A stretch of 64,000 nucleotides of DNA. It comes from an uncultured Clostridia bacterium. Its GTDB lineage: Bacteria; Bacillota; Clostridia; Oscillospirales; Acutalibacteraceae. Positions within the stretch are counted from its first letter, which is position 1. The number at the start of each line of letters is the position of its first letter. The stretch is from NCBI GenBank assembly GCA_946183365.1, contig CAMHAH010000002.1:124001-188000 (forward strand). The letters run 5' to 3'. Shown here in pieces: positions 49,327 through 59,124 of this stretch. The notes beneath the pieces were generated by a model. That model was not told where the DNA came from, ran no database searches, and worked only from the letters and a program-made list of their open reading frames with translations. Both the position numbers and the translations under genes were made by a program.

Positions 49327-52300
49327 ATGGCAATACATATGAGCTTGAGATTAGCTTGGCATGATCATGGTTGGAATGGTCATATCTGTTCTAATCCCTG
49401 TAATAATCCGTACTGTGTAGGAGCCAACTCTTATCCCGGAGATTTGATTGCTTCGACCAGAGATTTAGAGTTAGAAAAAGCGCACAAGGGAGAGCCGGCC
49501 GGTAATTTCCCTTGCAAGATTGCTTGTGGCCTTAGCATCAATGCTTTCGGTAAAGATACCGTAAGAACTCGTGTTTTGAAGCCCGATTGGTGGGATTCCG
49601 GAGACCCGATTGATCTTACTCTGCCTCCATATACCGCCTGTACATGGTGTTATGAGGCGATGTATAAGAAAGATGTATCTGCTGCAGAGGGCAGTTTTAG
49701 AGAGTATGACTACGATAAGCGTTTCAATAATGCTAAGGAATACTTTGCGCAATTCGAGCCTAACAAGTCATTGGTCTTTTATTATGCCGGCTACAGCAAT
49801 CCTTTCTCAGAGGGCGAAGAAGATAACTATGTAATTGTCGGTGTTTCAAGAGTCAAGAGGATCGATGATTTCTATTTCTTTGAAAACACTTCTGAAAAGA
49901 TCAAGAACGATTACGCCGGCGGCTTTGTTTGGCAAAAGCCTATTACCTCAAATTATCCTGATGAGGGTTTCTGTATTCCTTACTGGAAGTACCTCAACGA
50001 TGAGGAGCTTTCTGAAAGGTTGGTTGTTAAACCACATAATCGCTCACCGTTCAAGTACGGAAGCCGTGAGGTGACCAACGATGATGCGATTGAGGTTCTG
50101 CTGCAATTAACTGAAGCAGTTGATACATTAATCGAAATCGGTGATGATACTGAGGATTGGATCAAAAGAAAAGAATGGCTTGCTTCCGTGCTGAATGAAT
50201 TATGGATTGAAAGAGGTCCGTATCCCGGGTTGATGTCTGTGATGGAAGCGCTGAAGCTCAACACGATGATTCAACAGTATCTTACTCTCACAACCGATGA
50301 AGCAAAACGAGACTTCTACGATCAGTTAGTTAAACTGCTGAATAGAGAAACAGAATGTATAAACGGCGTTCAGCCACCCTATAAGCTATTAAAAACCATT
50401 CGTCGCGAATATGATCTGTTAGATGATAGGGATAAAGAACTGTTAATTGATATACTTCCGCGTTTCGACCTCACAAGGGCACAGGTTTTGGGCATCATTT
50501 CTGAGCAAAGAGAGAATGTGTCTATCACAGCGACAACAAATGAGCTGATAGAAAATCCATACATCATTTTTGAACAATACCGTGGTGAGGATTCAGATGA
50601 TGTCATCCCGTTCTATAAGATCGATAACGGCGTTATCCCTTCACCTGAATATGGTTTAGAGGAATTGTTGGACGCCGGCTCTACAGAGAGACTGAGAGCA
50701 ATGTGTGTGGATGAACTGAATCGAATCCCTGCACATTCTTTCGGCAAAGCAGAAATGATTCTGAAATCCATCAACTCGCGTTTGGATCGTATGCCGGAGT
50801 GGAAGCGCTATATTTTCAGCCTCAAGAATTTCAATGTCGAAAAGGATATCATAAATGGCGGATTGTTCTTGAGGAAGGATGATGACGGCGTTCTCTACCT
50901 GTATATCAGGAATGTTTATGAGGACGAGCGCCTAGTCGAATCTGTCTTAAGGGAGATGGCAGATCGACCTGATATTACGCTCAGAATGATGGTGTCTCCT
51001 GAGAAATTCAAGTCATCGCTTATGAAAAAAGGCGAAAAGCTGCTAGAAAATGAAACGTATGCAAATAGGTATACTCAAATCATTAATCAGCAGGCGGATG
51101 TCTGTATGCAGATATTCAATAAGCCTATTTGTGTTCTGTCGGGTGCGGCCGGTACCGGAAAAACGACAGTTATTAAGTCTATTTTGGATACCATTGGACG
51201 TATTCACGGCGAAGGCACGAGCTTTCTTTTGATGGCGCCAACTGGAAAGGCAGCAGAGCGAATTAAAGTACAAACCGGTAAGCCGTCCTCAACGATTCAT
51301 TCCTTTTTAGCTAAGAATGGATGGATCAATAAGAATATGACGCTCAAGCGTTCGGGTGGTAAAAAGAGCAAGGATATCAACACGCTGATTCTCGATGAGT
51401 GTTCGATGGTTGATCTGAATCTATTTGCAACCTTATGCAGAGCGATTAACTGGAACAGTGTTCAGCGATTAATCTTGGTAGGCGATCCAAATCAGCTGCC
51501 GCCTATTGGTCGTGGTAAGGTTTTCTCTGATACAATCGAGTGGTTAAAATCGAATGATGAATACTCTTCGAATGTTGGTACACTGACTGAGAATATACGA
51601 CAGCTGGTTAATACCGTCAATGATAACGGAACCGGTATATTGGATCTCGCAAACGTGTTTATTCAGGAAAAGCAGCTATCAGGTGAGAATTCGCAAGCAG
51701 CTGCAAAACTGAAAACCGAGAAAGAGACCATATTCACAGAGATACTTACAAAAGGCAATGGCGATGTGGATAAGGACCTAAGTGTGTACTTTTGGCAAGA
51801 TCAAGAGGATCTTGAGTCCTTGATGCGCACGCAGCTCATTGCAGATATGGAGAGTATTACCGGGCAAAAAGCTGAAGGCGAACAAGGGGCTAATACTGTA
51901 TGGAGAGAAGCAATCAATGGTTCGCCAGAAAGGATTCAGGTTATCTCTCCTTATCGTGGCGAATTCTATGGTACGATGTCAATCAATACCTTTATGCAGA
52001 AAACCTTCAACGGTTACTGGAGTAAGCGATTGAATATTGACGGTATCGGTCTGTATGATAAGGTTATTCAGATCAGAAATCGTCCGGCATCCGATATGGC
52101 TTATGTATATGATTGGAAGAATAAAAGGGTGGGGAGACAAGAGGTCTATAACGGAGAAATAGCAATTGTATTTCCAATGGGATATGACAGCAAAAAAATA
52201 CGATGGATGACAAACCTTCAGCGCTTTCAGTGTAACTTCTCTGGGCGCAACAGAAAAGAGCTAAGTTATCTGTATGGCAAGAGAATTGGTACGGATAGAA

Positions 52301-52965
52301 TCACTGGGCGCTCCATCCCAGACCAAAAGGTAACGGAAAACCTTGAACTTGCTTATGCAATCAGCGTTCATAAATCACAGGGCTCTGAGTTTGACTATGT
52401 GTATATAGTTATTCCTGCAAGAGAAAGCCACCTGCTTAGTATGGAACTTTTGTATACTGCATTAACCAGAGCGCAGAAACATGTAACGGTATTTCTACAG
52501 CAGGATATCAGCACACTCACCACGATGAGCCATGTTGAAAAATCGGCTGTCAGAAAAATCAATTCTTCTGTTTTTAGCTTCCATCCGCTTCCTGATGAAT
52601 TGCTATATAGCGGAGATTGGTTCAAAGAGGAAAAGAAGCTCTCTACTCTATCAAAGTATTTTGTACGCTCAAAATCTGAGGTTATTATCGCAAACATACT
52701 GGTCTCTGAGGATGTGCCGTTCACTTACGAGGAACCGTTATTTGCTCCAGATGGCTCCATGTATCTCCCTGATTTTACGGTCACATTCCGTGGCGAAAAG
52801 TATTACTGGGAACATGTGGGACGTTTGGACCTTGACAGCTATAAAGCTCATTGGGAGAAAAAAGAGAAGTGGTATCAAAAGCACTTCCCCGGAAAGTTAA
52901 TCACAACATATGAAGGAAACGATCTATCCACCATCGTGGCTGATATTATTCAACAGCATAAATAG
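49327..52965 (+). CDS. RecD-like helicase with unknown N-terminus and C-terminal nuclease-like domain
   Basis: 1212 residues. Residues 1-~600 are unrecognised but carry a Cys/His-rich start (HDHGWNGHICSNPCNNPYCVG). A superfamily 1 helicase follows: LSGAAGTGKTTVIKSI (~residue 603), LILDECSMVDLNLF, ILVGDPNQLPPIG, AISVHKSQGSEFDYVYIVIP and LLYTALTRAQKHVTVFL. The last ~110 residues look like a PD-(D/E)xK nuclease (RSKSEVIIANILV, MYLPDFTVTF, YYWEHVGRLD) with Glu-x-x-Gly in place of ExK. It is likely a DNA-processing defence enzyme. A weak ribosome site precedes the ATG (AAAGGATGGGATAAT). Confidence 0.85.
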   Translation: MAIHMSLRLAWHDHGWNGHICSNPCNNPYCVGANSYPGDLIASTRDLELEKAHKGEPAGNFPCKIACGLSINAFGKDTVRTRVLKPDWWDSGDPIDLTLPPYTACTWCYEAMYKKDVSAAEGSFREYDYDKRFNNAKEYFAQFEPNKSLVFYYAGYSNPFSEGEEDNYVIVGVSRVKRIDDFYFFENTSEKIKNDYAGGFVWQKPITSNYPDEGFCIPYWKYLNDEELSERLVVKPHNRSPFKYGSREVTNDDAIEVLLQLTEAVDTLIEIGDDTEDWIKRKEWLASVLNELWIERGPYPGLMSVMEALKLNTMIQQYLTLTTDEAKRDFYDQLVKLLNRETECINGVQPPYKLLKTIRREYDLLDDRDKELLIDILPRFDLTRAQVLGIISEQRENVSITATTNELIENPYIIFEQYRGEDSDDVIPFYKIDNGVIPSPEYGLEELLDAGSTERLRAMCVDELNRIPAHSFGKAEMILKSINSRLDRMPEWKRYIFSLKNFNVEKDIINGGLFLRKDDDGVLYLYIRNVYEDERLVESVLREMADRPDITLRMMVSPEKFKSSLMKKGEKLLENETYANRYTQIINQQADVCMQIFNKPICVLSGAAGTGKTTVIKSILDTIGRIHGEGTSFLLMAPTGKAAERIKVQTGKPSSTIHSFLAKNGWINKNMTLKRSGGKKSKDINTLILDECSMVDLNLFATLCRAINWNSVQRLILVGDPNQLPPIGRGKVFSDTIEWLKSNDEYSSNVGTLTENIRQLVNTVNDNGTGILDLANVFIQEKQLSGENSQAAAKLKTEKETIFTEILTKGNGDVDKDLSVYFWQDQEDLESLMRTQLIADMESITGQKAEGEQGANTVWREAINGSPERIQVISPYRGEFYGTMSINTFMQKTFNGYWSKRLNIDGIGLYDKVIQIRNRPASDMAYVYDWKNKRVGRQEVYNGEIAIVFPMGYDSKKIRWMTNLQRFQCNFSGRNRKELSYLYGKRIGTDRITGRSIPDQKVTENLELAYAISVHKSQGSEFDYVYIVIPARESHLLSMELLYTALTRAQKHVTVFLQQDISTLTTMSHVEKSAVRKINSSVFSFHPLPDELLYSGDWFKEEKKLSTLSKYFVRSKSEVIIANILVSEDVPFTYEEPLFAPDGSMYLPDFTVTFRGEKYYWEHVGRLDLDSYKAHWEKKEKWYQKHFPGKLITTYEGNDLSTIVADIIQQHK

Positions 52966-52991
52966 TTTTAGATTAGTTGAAGGTGATTACC

Positions 52992-54968
52992 ATGCGCAAC
53001 TTACGGTGTTATTACCACGCAACAATAGAAGAATTCATGCGGCAGAGTGCAGCAGAGATCGCGGGTGTGATTCACTCGAATGACATCTCCGCGGACACCC
53101 GCATCCAGCAGAGCAACACGTGGGAGCAGGAGATCGCGATCCTGAAGGACCAGCTATCAGTCCTCAGCGAAGGCGAGCTGCTCTTTGAGTACAGCATCCC
53201 GCGCATGGGCAAGCGCGTCGACAACGTTGTGCTGTATAAGGGTATCGTCTACCTGCTGGAGTTCAAGTGCGGCGACAGCGAGTATCGCTCCACCACCTTC
53301 GATCAGGTCTTTGACTACGCGCTCGACCTGCGCAACTTCCAAAAGGAGAGCCACGACAAGCTGCTGGTGCCGATAATGATTTCCACCCATGCACCGGCCG
53401 TGGAGGATCCCATCGAGAACATCGACCGTATCATCAAGCCCCTGCGCTGTAACGCTGAGAATATCGGCAGCACGATCCTGCGCGTAGCGGCACAGTTTGA
53501 CGAGCCCGCGTTCGACTATGGCCGCTGGGTGAACTCCGAATACCTGCCGACGCCCACCATCGTCGAGGCGGCTCAGGCGCTCTATCGCGGCCACAACGTC
53601 GAGGATATCACCCGCAGCGATGCCGGCGCGGAGAATCTGACGGTCACCACCGATGAGATCAACACGATCATCGAGCACAGCAAGGCGGCACGTCGCAAGT
53701 CGATCTGCTTCGTCACCGGTGTACCCGGGGCTGGCAAGACGCTGGTCGGCCTCAACATCGCGATCCAGCGCTCCAATGCAGCCGAAGGCGAACACGCGGT
53801 GTTCCTCTCCGGCAACTATCCGCTGGTGAAGGTCCTGCAAGAGGCCCTCGCCCGCGATAGCGTTCAGCAGGCCAAGGACCGTGGCGAGAAGGTCACGAAA
53901 ACGAACGCGCTCCGCTCGACGCAGGCCTTCATCCAGATCATCCACAAGTACCGCGATTCCTTCGTCGGTAATGATAATGTTCCACCTGAGCGTGTCGCGA
54001 TTTTCGATGAGGCACAGCGTGCGTGGACACATGAGATGATCGCCAATTTCATGGCTACCAAGAAGGGTGTGCCTAACTTTAGTTACAGCGAGCCGGAGTT
54101 CCTGATCAGCACGATGGACCGGCACGCGGATTGGGCCGTTGTCATTTGTCTGGTCGGCGGCGGTCAGGAGATCAACACCGGTGAGGCCGGTCTGCCGGAG
54201 TGGTTCGATTCGCTGCGCAGGGTTTTTCCAGATTGGGATGTATATATCACGCCACAACTCAATGACGAGGAATATCGTCGTGAGCGTGACTGGCAAGAGA
54301 TGATTGGCGGCCTCAATGTCACCGAGAATGAAAAGCTGCATCTGGCGACCTCTGTGCGCTCCTTCCGCACGCCGGATCTGGCGGCATTTGTGAAGGCACT
54401 GTTGGATCGGGATACTGACGAGGCACGTCGTTTGTATGAGAAGTTTCAGGACAAGTACCCGCTCTATGTTACGCGCGATTTGCAGAAGGCGAAGGAATGG
54501 GCGCGCAGCAAGGGGCTGGGTACCACGCGCTATGGCATGCTCGCGAGCTCCGGTGCGCTGCGGCTGAAGCCCGAGGGCATCTTCGTGAAGAATGATGTCG
54601 GTGTGGCGAACTGGTTCCTGAATGGCAAGGACGATGTGCGCAGCAGCTATGCGCTGGAGGACGTCGTGACCGAGTTTGATATTCAGGGCTTGGAGCTCGA
54701 CTACACGATTGTGGCGTGGGACGCCGACTTCCGCATGACGCCGGACGGCTGGACCTACAACAACTTCTCCGGCAACAAGTGGCAGAACGTCAATAGCCCC
54801 GAGCGCCGGCTCTACCTGAAGAACGCCTACCGTGTCCTGCTCACCCGAGCACGTCAGGGCATGGTCATCTTCATCCCCGAGGGCAGCGATACGGATAACA
54901 CCCGTAAGCGTGAGTATTACGACGGGACGTATGAGTATCTCAGATCGCTGGGGATTAGGGAGATTTGA
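52992..54968 (+). CDS. DUF2075-type helicase with N-terminal nuclease-like domain
   Basis: 658 residues from ATG 52992 (GAAGGTGATTACC upstream; a TTG 15 bases earlier is less likely). The N-terminus shows VDNVVLYKGIVYLLEFKCGD, a PD-(D/E)xK-like Asp...Glu-x-Lys. Then VTGVPGAGKTLVGLN (Walker A), AIFDEAQRAW, and an SF1-like end (TEFDIQGLELDYTIVAWDAD; YRVLLTRARQGMVIFIPEG). Its GC-rich codon use contrasts sharply with the AT-rich helicase gene 26 bases upstream, so the two were probably joined by separate transfers. Likely a nuclease-helicase of the defence island. Confidence 0.85.
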   Translation: MRNLRCYYHATIEEFMRQSAAEIAGVIHSNDISADTRIQQSNTWEQEIAILKDQLSVLSEGELLFEYSIPRMGKRVDNVVLYKGIVYLLEFKCGDSEYRSTTFDQVFDYALDLRNFQKESHDKLLVPIMISTHAPAVEDPIENIDRIIKPLRCNAENIGSTILRVAAQFDEPAFDYGRWVNSEYLPTPTIVEAAQALYRGHNVEDITRSDAGAENLTVTTDEINTIIEHSKAARRKSICFVTGVPGAGKTLVGLNIAIQRSNAAEGEHAVFLSGNYPLVKVLQEALARDSVQQAKDRGEKVTKTNALRSTQAFIQIIHKYRDSFVGNDNVPPERVAIFDEAQRAWTHEMIANFMATKKGVPNFSYSEPEFLISTMDRHADWAVVICLVGGGQEINTGEAGLPEWFDSLRRVFPDWDVYITPQLNDEEYRRERDWQEMIGGLNVTENEKLHLATSVRSFRTPDLAAFVKALLDRDTDEARRLYEKFQDKYPLYVTRDLQKAKEWARSKGLGTTRYGMLASSGALRLKPEGIFVKNDVGVANWFLNGKDDVRSSYALEDVVTEFDIQGLELDYTIVAWDADFRMTPDGWTYNNFSGNKWQNVNSPERRLYLKNAYRVLLTRARQGMVIFIPEGSDTDNTRKREYYDGTYEYLRSLGIREI

Positions 54969-54995
54969 CACGTATAGAGTAAGGATCGGGTTGCT

Positions 54996-55631
54996 ATGCA
55001 TAAGAGTTTTGAAAAGATAAAATGGGAGGATCTTTACAGCTACTGGCGGAAAGCCACGAAAGATCACCTGTATATTGTGAATAGAAATCCCTCTCCATAT
55101 AAAAGAGCAGTAAAAACGAATAGTCAGAATCGCATTTATACTTATCATTGGGTAAGAAATGATAAGATAGATGATGCGGTTAATTGTATAAACTGCATGG
55201 CAGAATTACCTGTAGATCGTCGGAATCCTTTAGCAGATGAGCGAATCATGCGAGCAGCGGATTTGATGGTACAGTCAAAAAGCGACGAAGAAAGAGCTGC
55301 TATATGGATCTGGATCTTTTGCAGTTCACTGGAAAACGCAAAACTACCCTATCCTAATGGGCTGTATATTGACTATGTCGCAGGAAAGGCGAGAGAATAT
55401 CTGCAAGAGCATTTTCAAGAATGGATCTTCCGGTATCATCACAGGTTTCCGCGTTTATTTGTTGATTCTAAGTTGCTCAGCAAAGTCAAGTTCGAGAGGT
55501 ATTCTGTTATCATAGATTTCGCGTTAATGAACGCATACATGCTATGCAAGGAGTATGCCATAGTCTTGTTCGATTCTGAATCGGAGAAGAAAGAACCACC
55601 GTTCAGTTATCGCGATTTAAGAAAGGGATAA
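54996..55631 (+). CDS. Unknown protein (211 aa)
   Basis: An AT-rich gene with a weak ribosome site. The protein is helical and rich in Trp/Tyr (SFEKIKWEDLYSYWRKATKD; ERAAIWIWIFCSSLENAKLP; HFQEWIFRYHHRFPRLFVDS). No motif or family recognised. It ends 1 base before the NUDIX gene and is probably co-transcribed with it. Confidence 0.65.
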   Translation: MHKSFEKIKWEDLYSYWRKATKDHLYIVNRNPSPYKRAVKTNSQNRIYTYHWVRNDKIDDAVNCINCMAELPVDRRNPLADERIMRAADLMVQSKSDEERAAIWIWIFCSSLENAKLPYPNGLYIDYVAGKAREYLQEHFQEWIFRYHHRFPRLFVDSKLLSKVKFERYSVIIDFALMNAYMLCKEYAIVLFDSESEKKEPPFSYRDLRKG

Positions 55632-55632
55632 T

Positions 55633-56037
55633 ATGACCGAAGTAGTAGCGGCGTTGATATGGGACGGGGAGCGATTCCTGATCTGTCAGCGACCGGAGAA
55701 TAAGGCGCGAGGGCTGTTGTGGGAATATGTCGGCGGTAAGGTTGAGCTGGACGAAACAAAGCAGGAAGCCCTCATCAGAGAATGTAAGGAAGAGCTGGAT
55801 GTTACGATCACCGTCGGTGATATCTTTATGGATGTGGTACATGAGTACCCCGACATCACGGTTCATCTCACGCTGTTCCATGCTCAGATCGTGAGCGGTG
55901 AGATCAGGCTCTTGGAGCATAACGCCGTCGCGTGGATCACACCCGATGAGATCCCGCACTACGCCTTCTGTCTCGCGGACAAAGAGATTAACGAGAGAAT
56001 AGCAACACATATGAGAGGTGATAAAATCTATGAATAA
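55633..56037 (+). CDS. NUDIX hydrolase, MutT-like
   Basis: 134 residues. The Nudix box is complete: GGKVELDETKQEALIRECKEELDV (G-x5-E-x7-REx2EE). The start MTEVVAALIWDGERFLICQRP is typical of MutT/8-oxo-dGTP-type enzymes. It hydrolyses nucleoside-diphosphate-linked substrates; which one is unknown. A housekeeping-like function in an accessory cluster may reflect cargo or nucleotide-signal turnover. Confidence 0.93.
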   Translation: MTEVVAALIWDGERFLICQRPENKARGLLWEYVGGKVELDETKQEALIRECKEELDVTITVGDIFMDVVHEYPDITVHLTLFHAQIVSGEIRLLEHNAVAWITPDEIPHYAFCLADKEINERIATHMRGDKIYE

Positions 56038-57127
56038 AGATAATCTTCACGAATTGATAAACCGATATGAAAACAATTATCACTTGGTAACAACAGCACC
56101 GACCGAAGAGAAGTTTAAGTGGGGTGCTGTGCGTGGGTTCAGAGATGTTTGGTTTTCGGATAACGCTCAAGCTATGCCTTTTCCCGAGCTGTTCAGCGCA
56201 GCTACAAAGGAAAGCTCTGTACTGATCAACAACAGTATAATTTCGCCGACAACCGGCATAGTAAAGATGGCAGAGCAGTCAGAAGAGATCGAACGTCTTT
56301 TCCGTGAGGTTCTGTTTGCCGATTATACAACCGTGAGCGAGCTTCAAGATCATATGGATCAATTCTTGGAAGAGATTGAGATAATCAGGCAGAAGCTGTT
56401 TCCCCGTTTCTATCGTTATAAACAAGATCGTCATGCGGCTTCATGCTATCTTTCCTTCTACGCGCCCGAGAAGCATTTCATTTACCGGTATAGTGAAGCT
56501 GAGGAGTTTGCACAGTACATAGAGTTTGGCAAGGACCTTGGTTCGGGCAGTGATTTCAAACTGGAGAATTATTATGAATTAGCTGAAATTATTGTTGAAG
56601 CCTTAAAAGAGCACCCGTCTCTGATTGAGAAGTATAACGCATTTTTCAAAGATAACGATCTATATTATTATGATCAAAGTCTGCATATAATGGCTTTTGA
56701 TTTGATGTATTGCAGTCGCTGCTACAACTTTTACAGCGGACTGCATCACGCCAATAAGAAAGACAGTATTAAAGCTTACACCGAACAGCAATTGAAGAAA
56801 AAAGAAGCCGCAGAACGTATTAAGAGAATCACAGAACTTGAAGATGCAATCCACGAATTGGATGTGCAGATGGAATCGTATGAGGAGATATCCTTACTTG
56901 GAGTTGAAGTTACGGAGAGTACTAACGGTACAGGAACAGTTATAGCTCAGGATGGCGGCATGATTACTGTTCGCTTTCTGAGTAAAACCACTTCCTATAT
57001 TATTAATAAAAAATATAAGATGCGTCCCCGATTCGAGAATGATGATGAGATTGTCGAAGCCTTCACCGAGTTGGATAACATGAAAGAGCAAAAAGCCAAG
57101 CTGGAGAAAGAACTTAGGAAACTATGA
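56030..57127 (+). CDS. Unknown protein with C-terminal coiled coil (365 aa)
   Basis: ATG 56030 is preferred (GAGAGGTGATAAAATCT); it overlaps the NUDIX stop by 8 bases. The N-terminal ~240 residues (RGFRDVWFSDNAQAMPFPEL; CYLSFYAPEKHFIYRYSEAE) are of unknown fold. Residues ~255-295 form a coiled coil (EQQLKKKEAAERIKRITELE), followed by a small beta domain (GTGTVIAQDGGMITVRFLSK) and a second coiled coil. No catalytic motif recognised. The next gene begins inside its stop (ATGA-type overlap). Confidence 0.7.
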   Translation: MNKDNLHELINRYENNYHLVTTAPTEEKFKWGAVRGFRDVWFSDNAQAMPFPELFSAATKESSVLINNSIISPTTGIVKMAEQSEEIERLFREVLFADYTTVSELQDHMDQFLEEIEIIRQKLFPRFYRYKQDRHAASCYLSFYAPEKHFIYRYSEAEEFAQYIEFGKDLGSGSDFKLENYYELAEIIVEALKEHPSLIEKYNAFFKDNDLYYYDQSLHIMAFDLMYCSRCYNFYSGLHHANKKDSIKAYTEQQLKKKEAAERIKRITELEDAIHELDVQMESYEEISLLGVEVTESTNGTGTVIAQDGGMITVRFLSKTTSYIINKKYKMRPRFENDDEIVEAFTELDNMKEQKAKLEKELRKL

Positions 57128-57561
57128 CTATTAAAGAGAATTGCAAAAGGTTATCATTTGAAGTTGCCGGCTACGAATACCCTGGGTATAAATCTACGGA
57201 ATCAGGTTTTGATCACGACGCGAATTGGCTTATGGTGTCGGTGGTATATTCTGATGATAAAGGAACCTACACATATAAGGATGCATGCCTTTTGACAGTT
57301 GAGTTAGAAAGCTTGATAGCAGGTTTATCAGAAGTTATCAGCGGTAAAGAATCGCTGTTTATTTCTGATTTTTTGGAACCGTATCTTAAGATCGTCGCTG
57401 CAAGAGCGGGCGAACAAATTGTTATTGGGTTAGAGTTTATTTACGATACTTCTGATGGCATTTGGAAATCATATAAACTGTCAGAAATGATGAGTCATGA
57501 GGAGGCGCTCCTTCTAATAGACGAGCTTAAGAATATGAATGAGAGCTATCCGCAGAGATAA
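57124..57561 (+). CDS. WapI-type immunity-like protein
   Basis: 145 residues. FDHDANWLMVSVVYSDDKGT, then DACLLTVELESLIAGLSEVI and SLFISDFLEPYLKIV resemble the pattern of the WapI-type immunity and related DUF family (DANWL ... TxEL ... FxEPxL). The match is from memory and not certain. Overlaps the previous gene by 4 bases. Confidence 0.5.
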   Translation: MTIKENCKRLSFEVAGYEYPGYKSTESGFDHDANWLMVSVVYSDDKGTYTYKDACLLTVELESLIAGLSEVISGKESLFISDFLEPYLKIVAARAGEQIVIGLEFIYDTSDGIWKSYKLSEMMSHEEALLLIDELKNMNESYPQR

Positions 57562-57591
57562 TCTTCCTCGCATGGCGTTTGAAAAGATAAA

Positions 57592-58368
57592 ATGAACAAT
57601 GAACAAACCGAAAGAAAAATATGTGCGGTGATCTGTCAAAGCGAGGGCGTCAAAGCCCGTGAGATCGCCCGAAAGCGCGGCCTCGACCGCAACACGGTGA
57701 ACCATGTTCTGTACAACTCACCTCTGCTCAGAGAGCTGTGCTATCAGGACGCGTCCTACCGCTGGCACGGGATTATCCGCCAGTCAAGACCTCATACCGA
57801 TTTATACGACTTCTCGGGTTATTATTCCTCCGTATCCGAGTTTCTCGAGCTGACCGAGGACGAATGGATGGACAGGATGACCGAGGGCTGTCAAAGGATC
57901 GGGCGGAATCTGAACGATACGCGCGGACTGCTCCATTCCTTCCGTGACTGCCGTGAGCAAATGGTGGGACTATTCCATGACCTGCGCGAGATGATGGGAG
58001 AGGGCTACCTTGATTGGGAGATCGCCTTTGAGTTCCGCTTGAAGCGGGCGCGCTATGTGCGGATCTACGCGGACGTCCTGGTCATCACCGAGAACCACGT
58101 ATTCTCGCTGGAGTTCAAGATGAAGGACAAGGTCGACCCCGACGAGGTGTCTCAGGCGGCGAAATATCTGCCGTATCTGGAGATCGTGTTCGGCACGGAT
58201 TATGAGGTGATCCCCGCGCTGGTACTCACCACGGCGAGTGAACTTTTTGAATTCGTGTCGATCGGTAAGAGCGATTTCATCCTCCCTGTCTGCTCGGGAG
58301 ATATGCTCTTCAACGTGTTCGACGAGTATCTGGGATTCCTCTCCGATGGAGAGGAACAGAGAAACTGA
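57592..58368 (+). CDS. HTH protein with nuclease-like C-terminal domain
   Basis: 258 residues. The N-terminal winged helix (AVICQSEGVKAREIARKRGLDRNTVNHVLYNSPLLREL) is followed by a C-terminal region with YADVLVITENHVFSLEFKMK and then DPDEVSQAAKYLPYLEIVFG. This fits a PD-(D/E)xK core (Asp ... Glu-x-Lys ... Gln/Tyr helix). It would be a DNA-binding protein with possible endonuclease activity. GC-rich relative to the preceding gene. A weak ribosome site (GAAAAGATAAA). Confidence 0.6.
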   Translation: MNNEQTERKICAVICQSEGVKAREIARKRGLDRNTVNHVLYNSPLLRELCYQDASYRWHGIIRQSRPHTDLYDFSGYYSSVSEFLELTEDEWMDRMTEGCQRIGRNLNDTRGLLHSFRDCREQMVGLFHDLREMMGEGYLDWEIAFEFRLKRARYVRIYADVLVITENHVFSLEFKMKDKVDPDEVSQAAKYLPYLEIVFGTDYEVIPALVLTTASELFEFVSIGKSDFILPVCSGDMLFNVFDEYLGFLSDGEEQRN

Positions 58369-58375
58369 GGTCTGT

Positions 58376-59086
58376 ATGAACTACTCAGCTAACATCAACG
58401 GAATCGAATGCAGCGTGGATTACAGCGACGCCTTCGTCAACGGCACGCTGATCCCGTTGCTGCGACACTTATCACAACTGCATACAGAGAAAGAGAGCCG
58501 CGTTATCGTGATGCTCACGGCGCCTCCGGGGACGGGCAAAAGCACGCTGGTCAGCTTCTTGGAGCATCTGGCGCAGTCGGTCATCCCGGACAAAAGGGTG
58601 CAGGCCGTCGGCATGGACGGCTTCCACCATAGGCAGGAATATCTGCTGACGCGCACAGTTGAGGTGAACGGTGAAGCGATCCCCATGGCGAGGATCAAAG
58701 GCGCGCCGATCACGTTCGATCTGCAAGCGCTGCGGACAAAGATCGAAGAGGTGGCTCAGGGGCATATCTGTAAATGGCTGCACTATGACCGTCAGCTCCA
58801 CGATCCCGTGGATGACGCGATCATCATCGACGCCGACATCGTGCTGATCGAGGGCAATTATCTTCTGCTCGATATGGACGGCTGGCGCGAGTTATCGCGA
58901 TACGCGGACTACACGATCGTCCTCACAGCGGATGCGGATATGCTCCGTGAAAGGCTGATCGGGCGAAAGATGAAAACAGGGATGACGCGGGAGGACGCGG
59001 AACACTTTGTCGAATTCAGCGATATGCCGAATGTACGCCTGTGCCTCGACAAGACAATGAAAGCGGATCTCGAACTGGGCGTGTAA
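58376..59086 (+). CDS. P-loop nucleoside/pantothenate-kinase-like protein
   Basis: 236 residues from ATG 58376, 8 bases after the previous stop. LTAPPGTGKSTLVSFLEHLA is the Walker A; GMDGFHHRQEYL, DADIVLIEGNYLLLDMDGW and DADMLRERLIGRKMKTGM follow the uridine-kinase/PanK/YggC-like family, including the lid arginines. It phosphorylates a nucleoside or sugar; the substrate is undetermined. An odd cargo in a defence-rich stretch. Confidence 0.85.
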   Translation: MNYSANINGIECSVDYSDAFVNGTLIPLLRHLSQLHTEKESRVIVMLTAPPGTGKSTLVSFLEHLAQSVIPDKRVQAVGMDGFHHRQEYLLTRTVEVNGEAIPMARIKGAPITFDLQALRTKIEEVAQGHICKWLHYDRQLHDPVDDAIIIDADIVLIEGNYLLLDMDGWRELSRYADYTIVLTADADMLRERLIGRKMKTGMTREDAEHFVEFSDMPNVRLCLDKTMKADLELGV

Positions 59087-59124
59087 GATAGATAAGAAAA
59101 ACGCCAAGCAGTGAGGAATAGATT

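Noticed and set aside
53157..55148. 663-codon open frame on the minus strand opposite the DUF2075 gene
   Set aside because: It mirrors a GC-rich gene with clear helicase motifs on the plus strand, has no ribosome site and no recognisable protein pattern; an artefact of codon bias.
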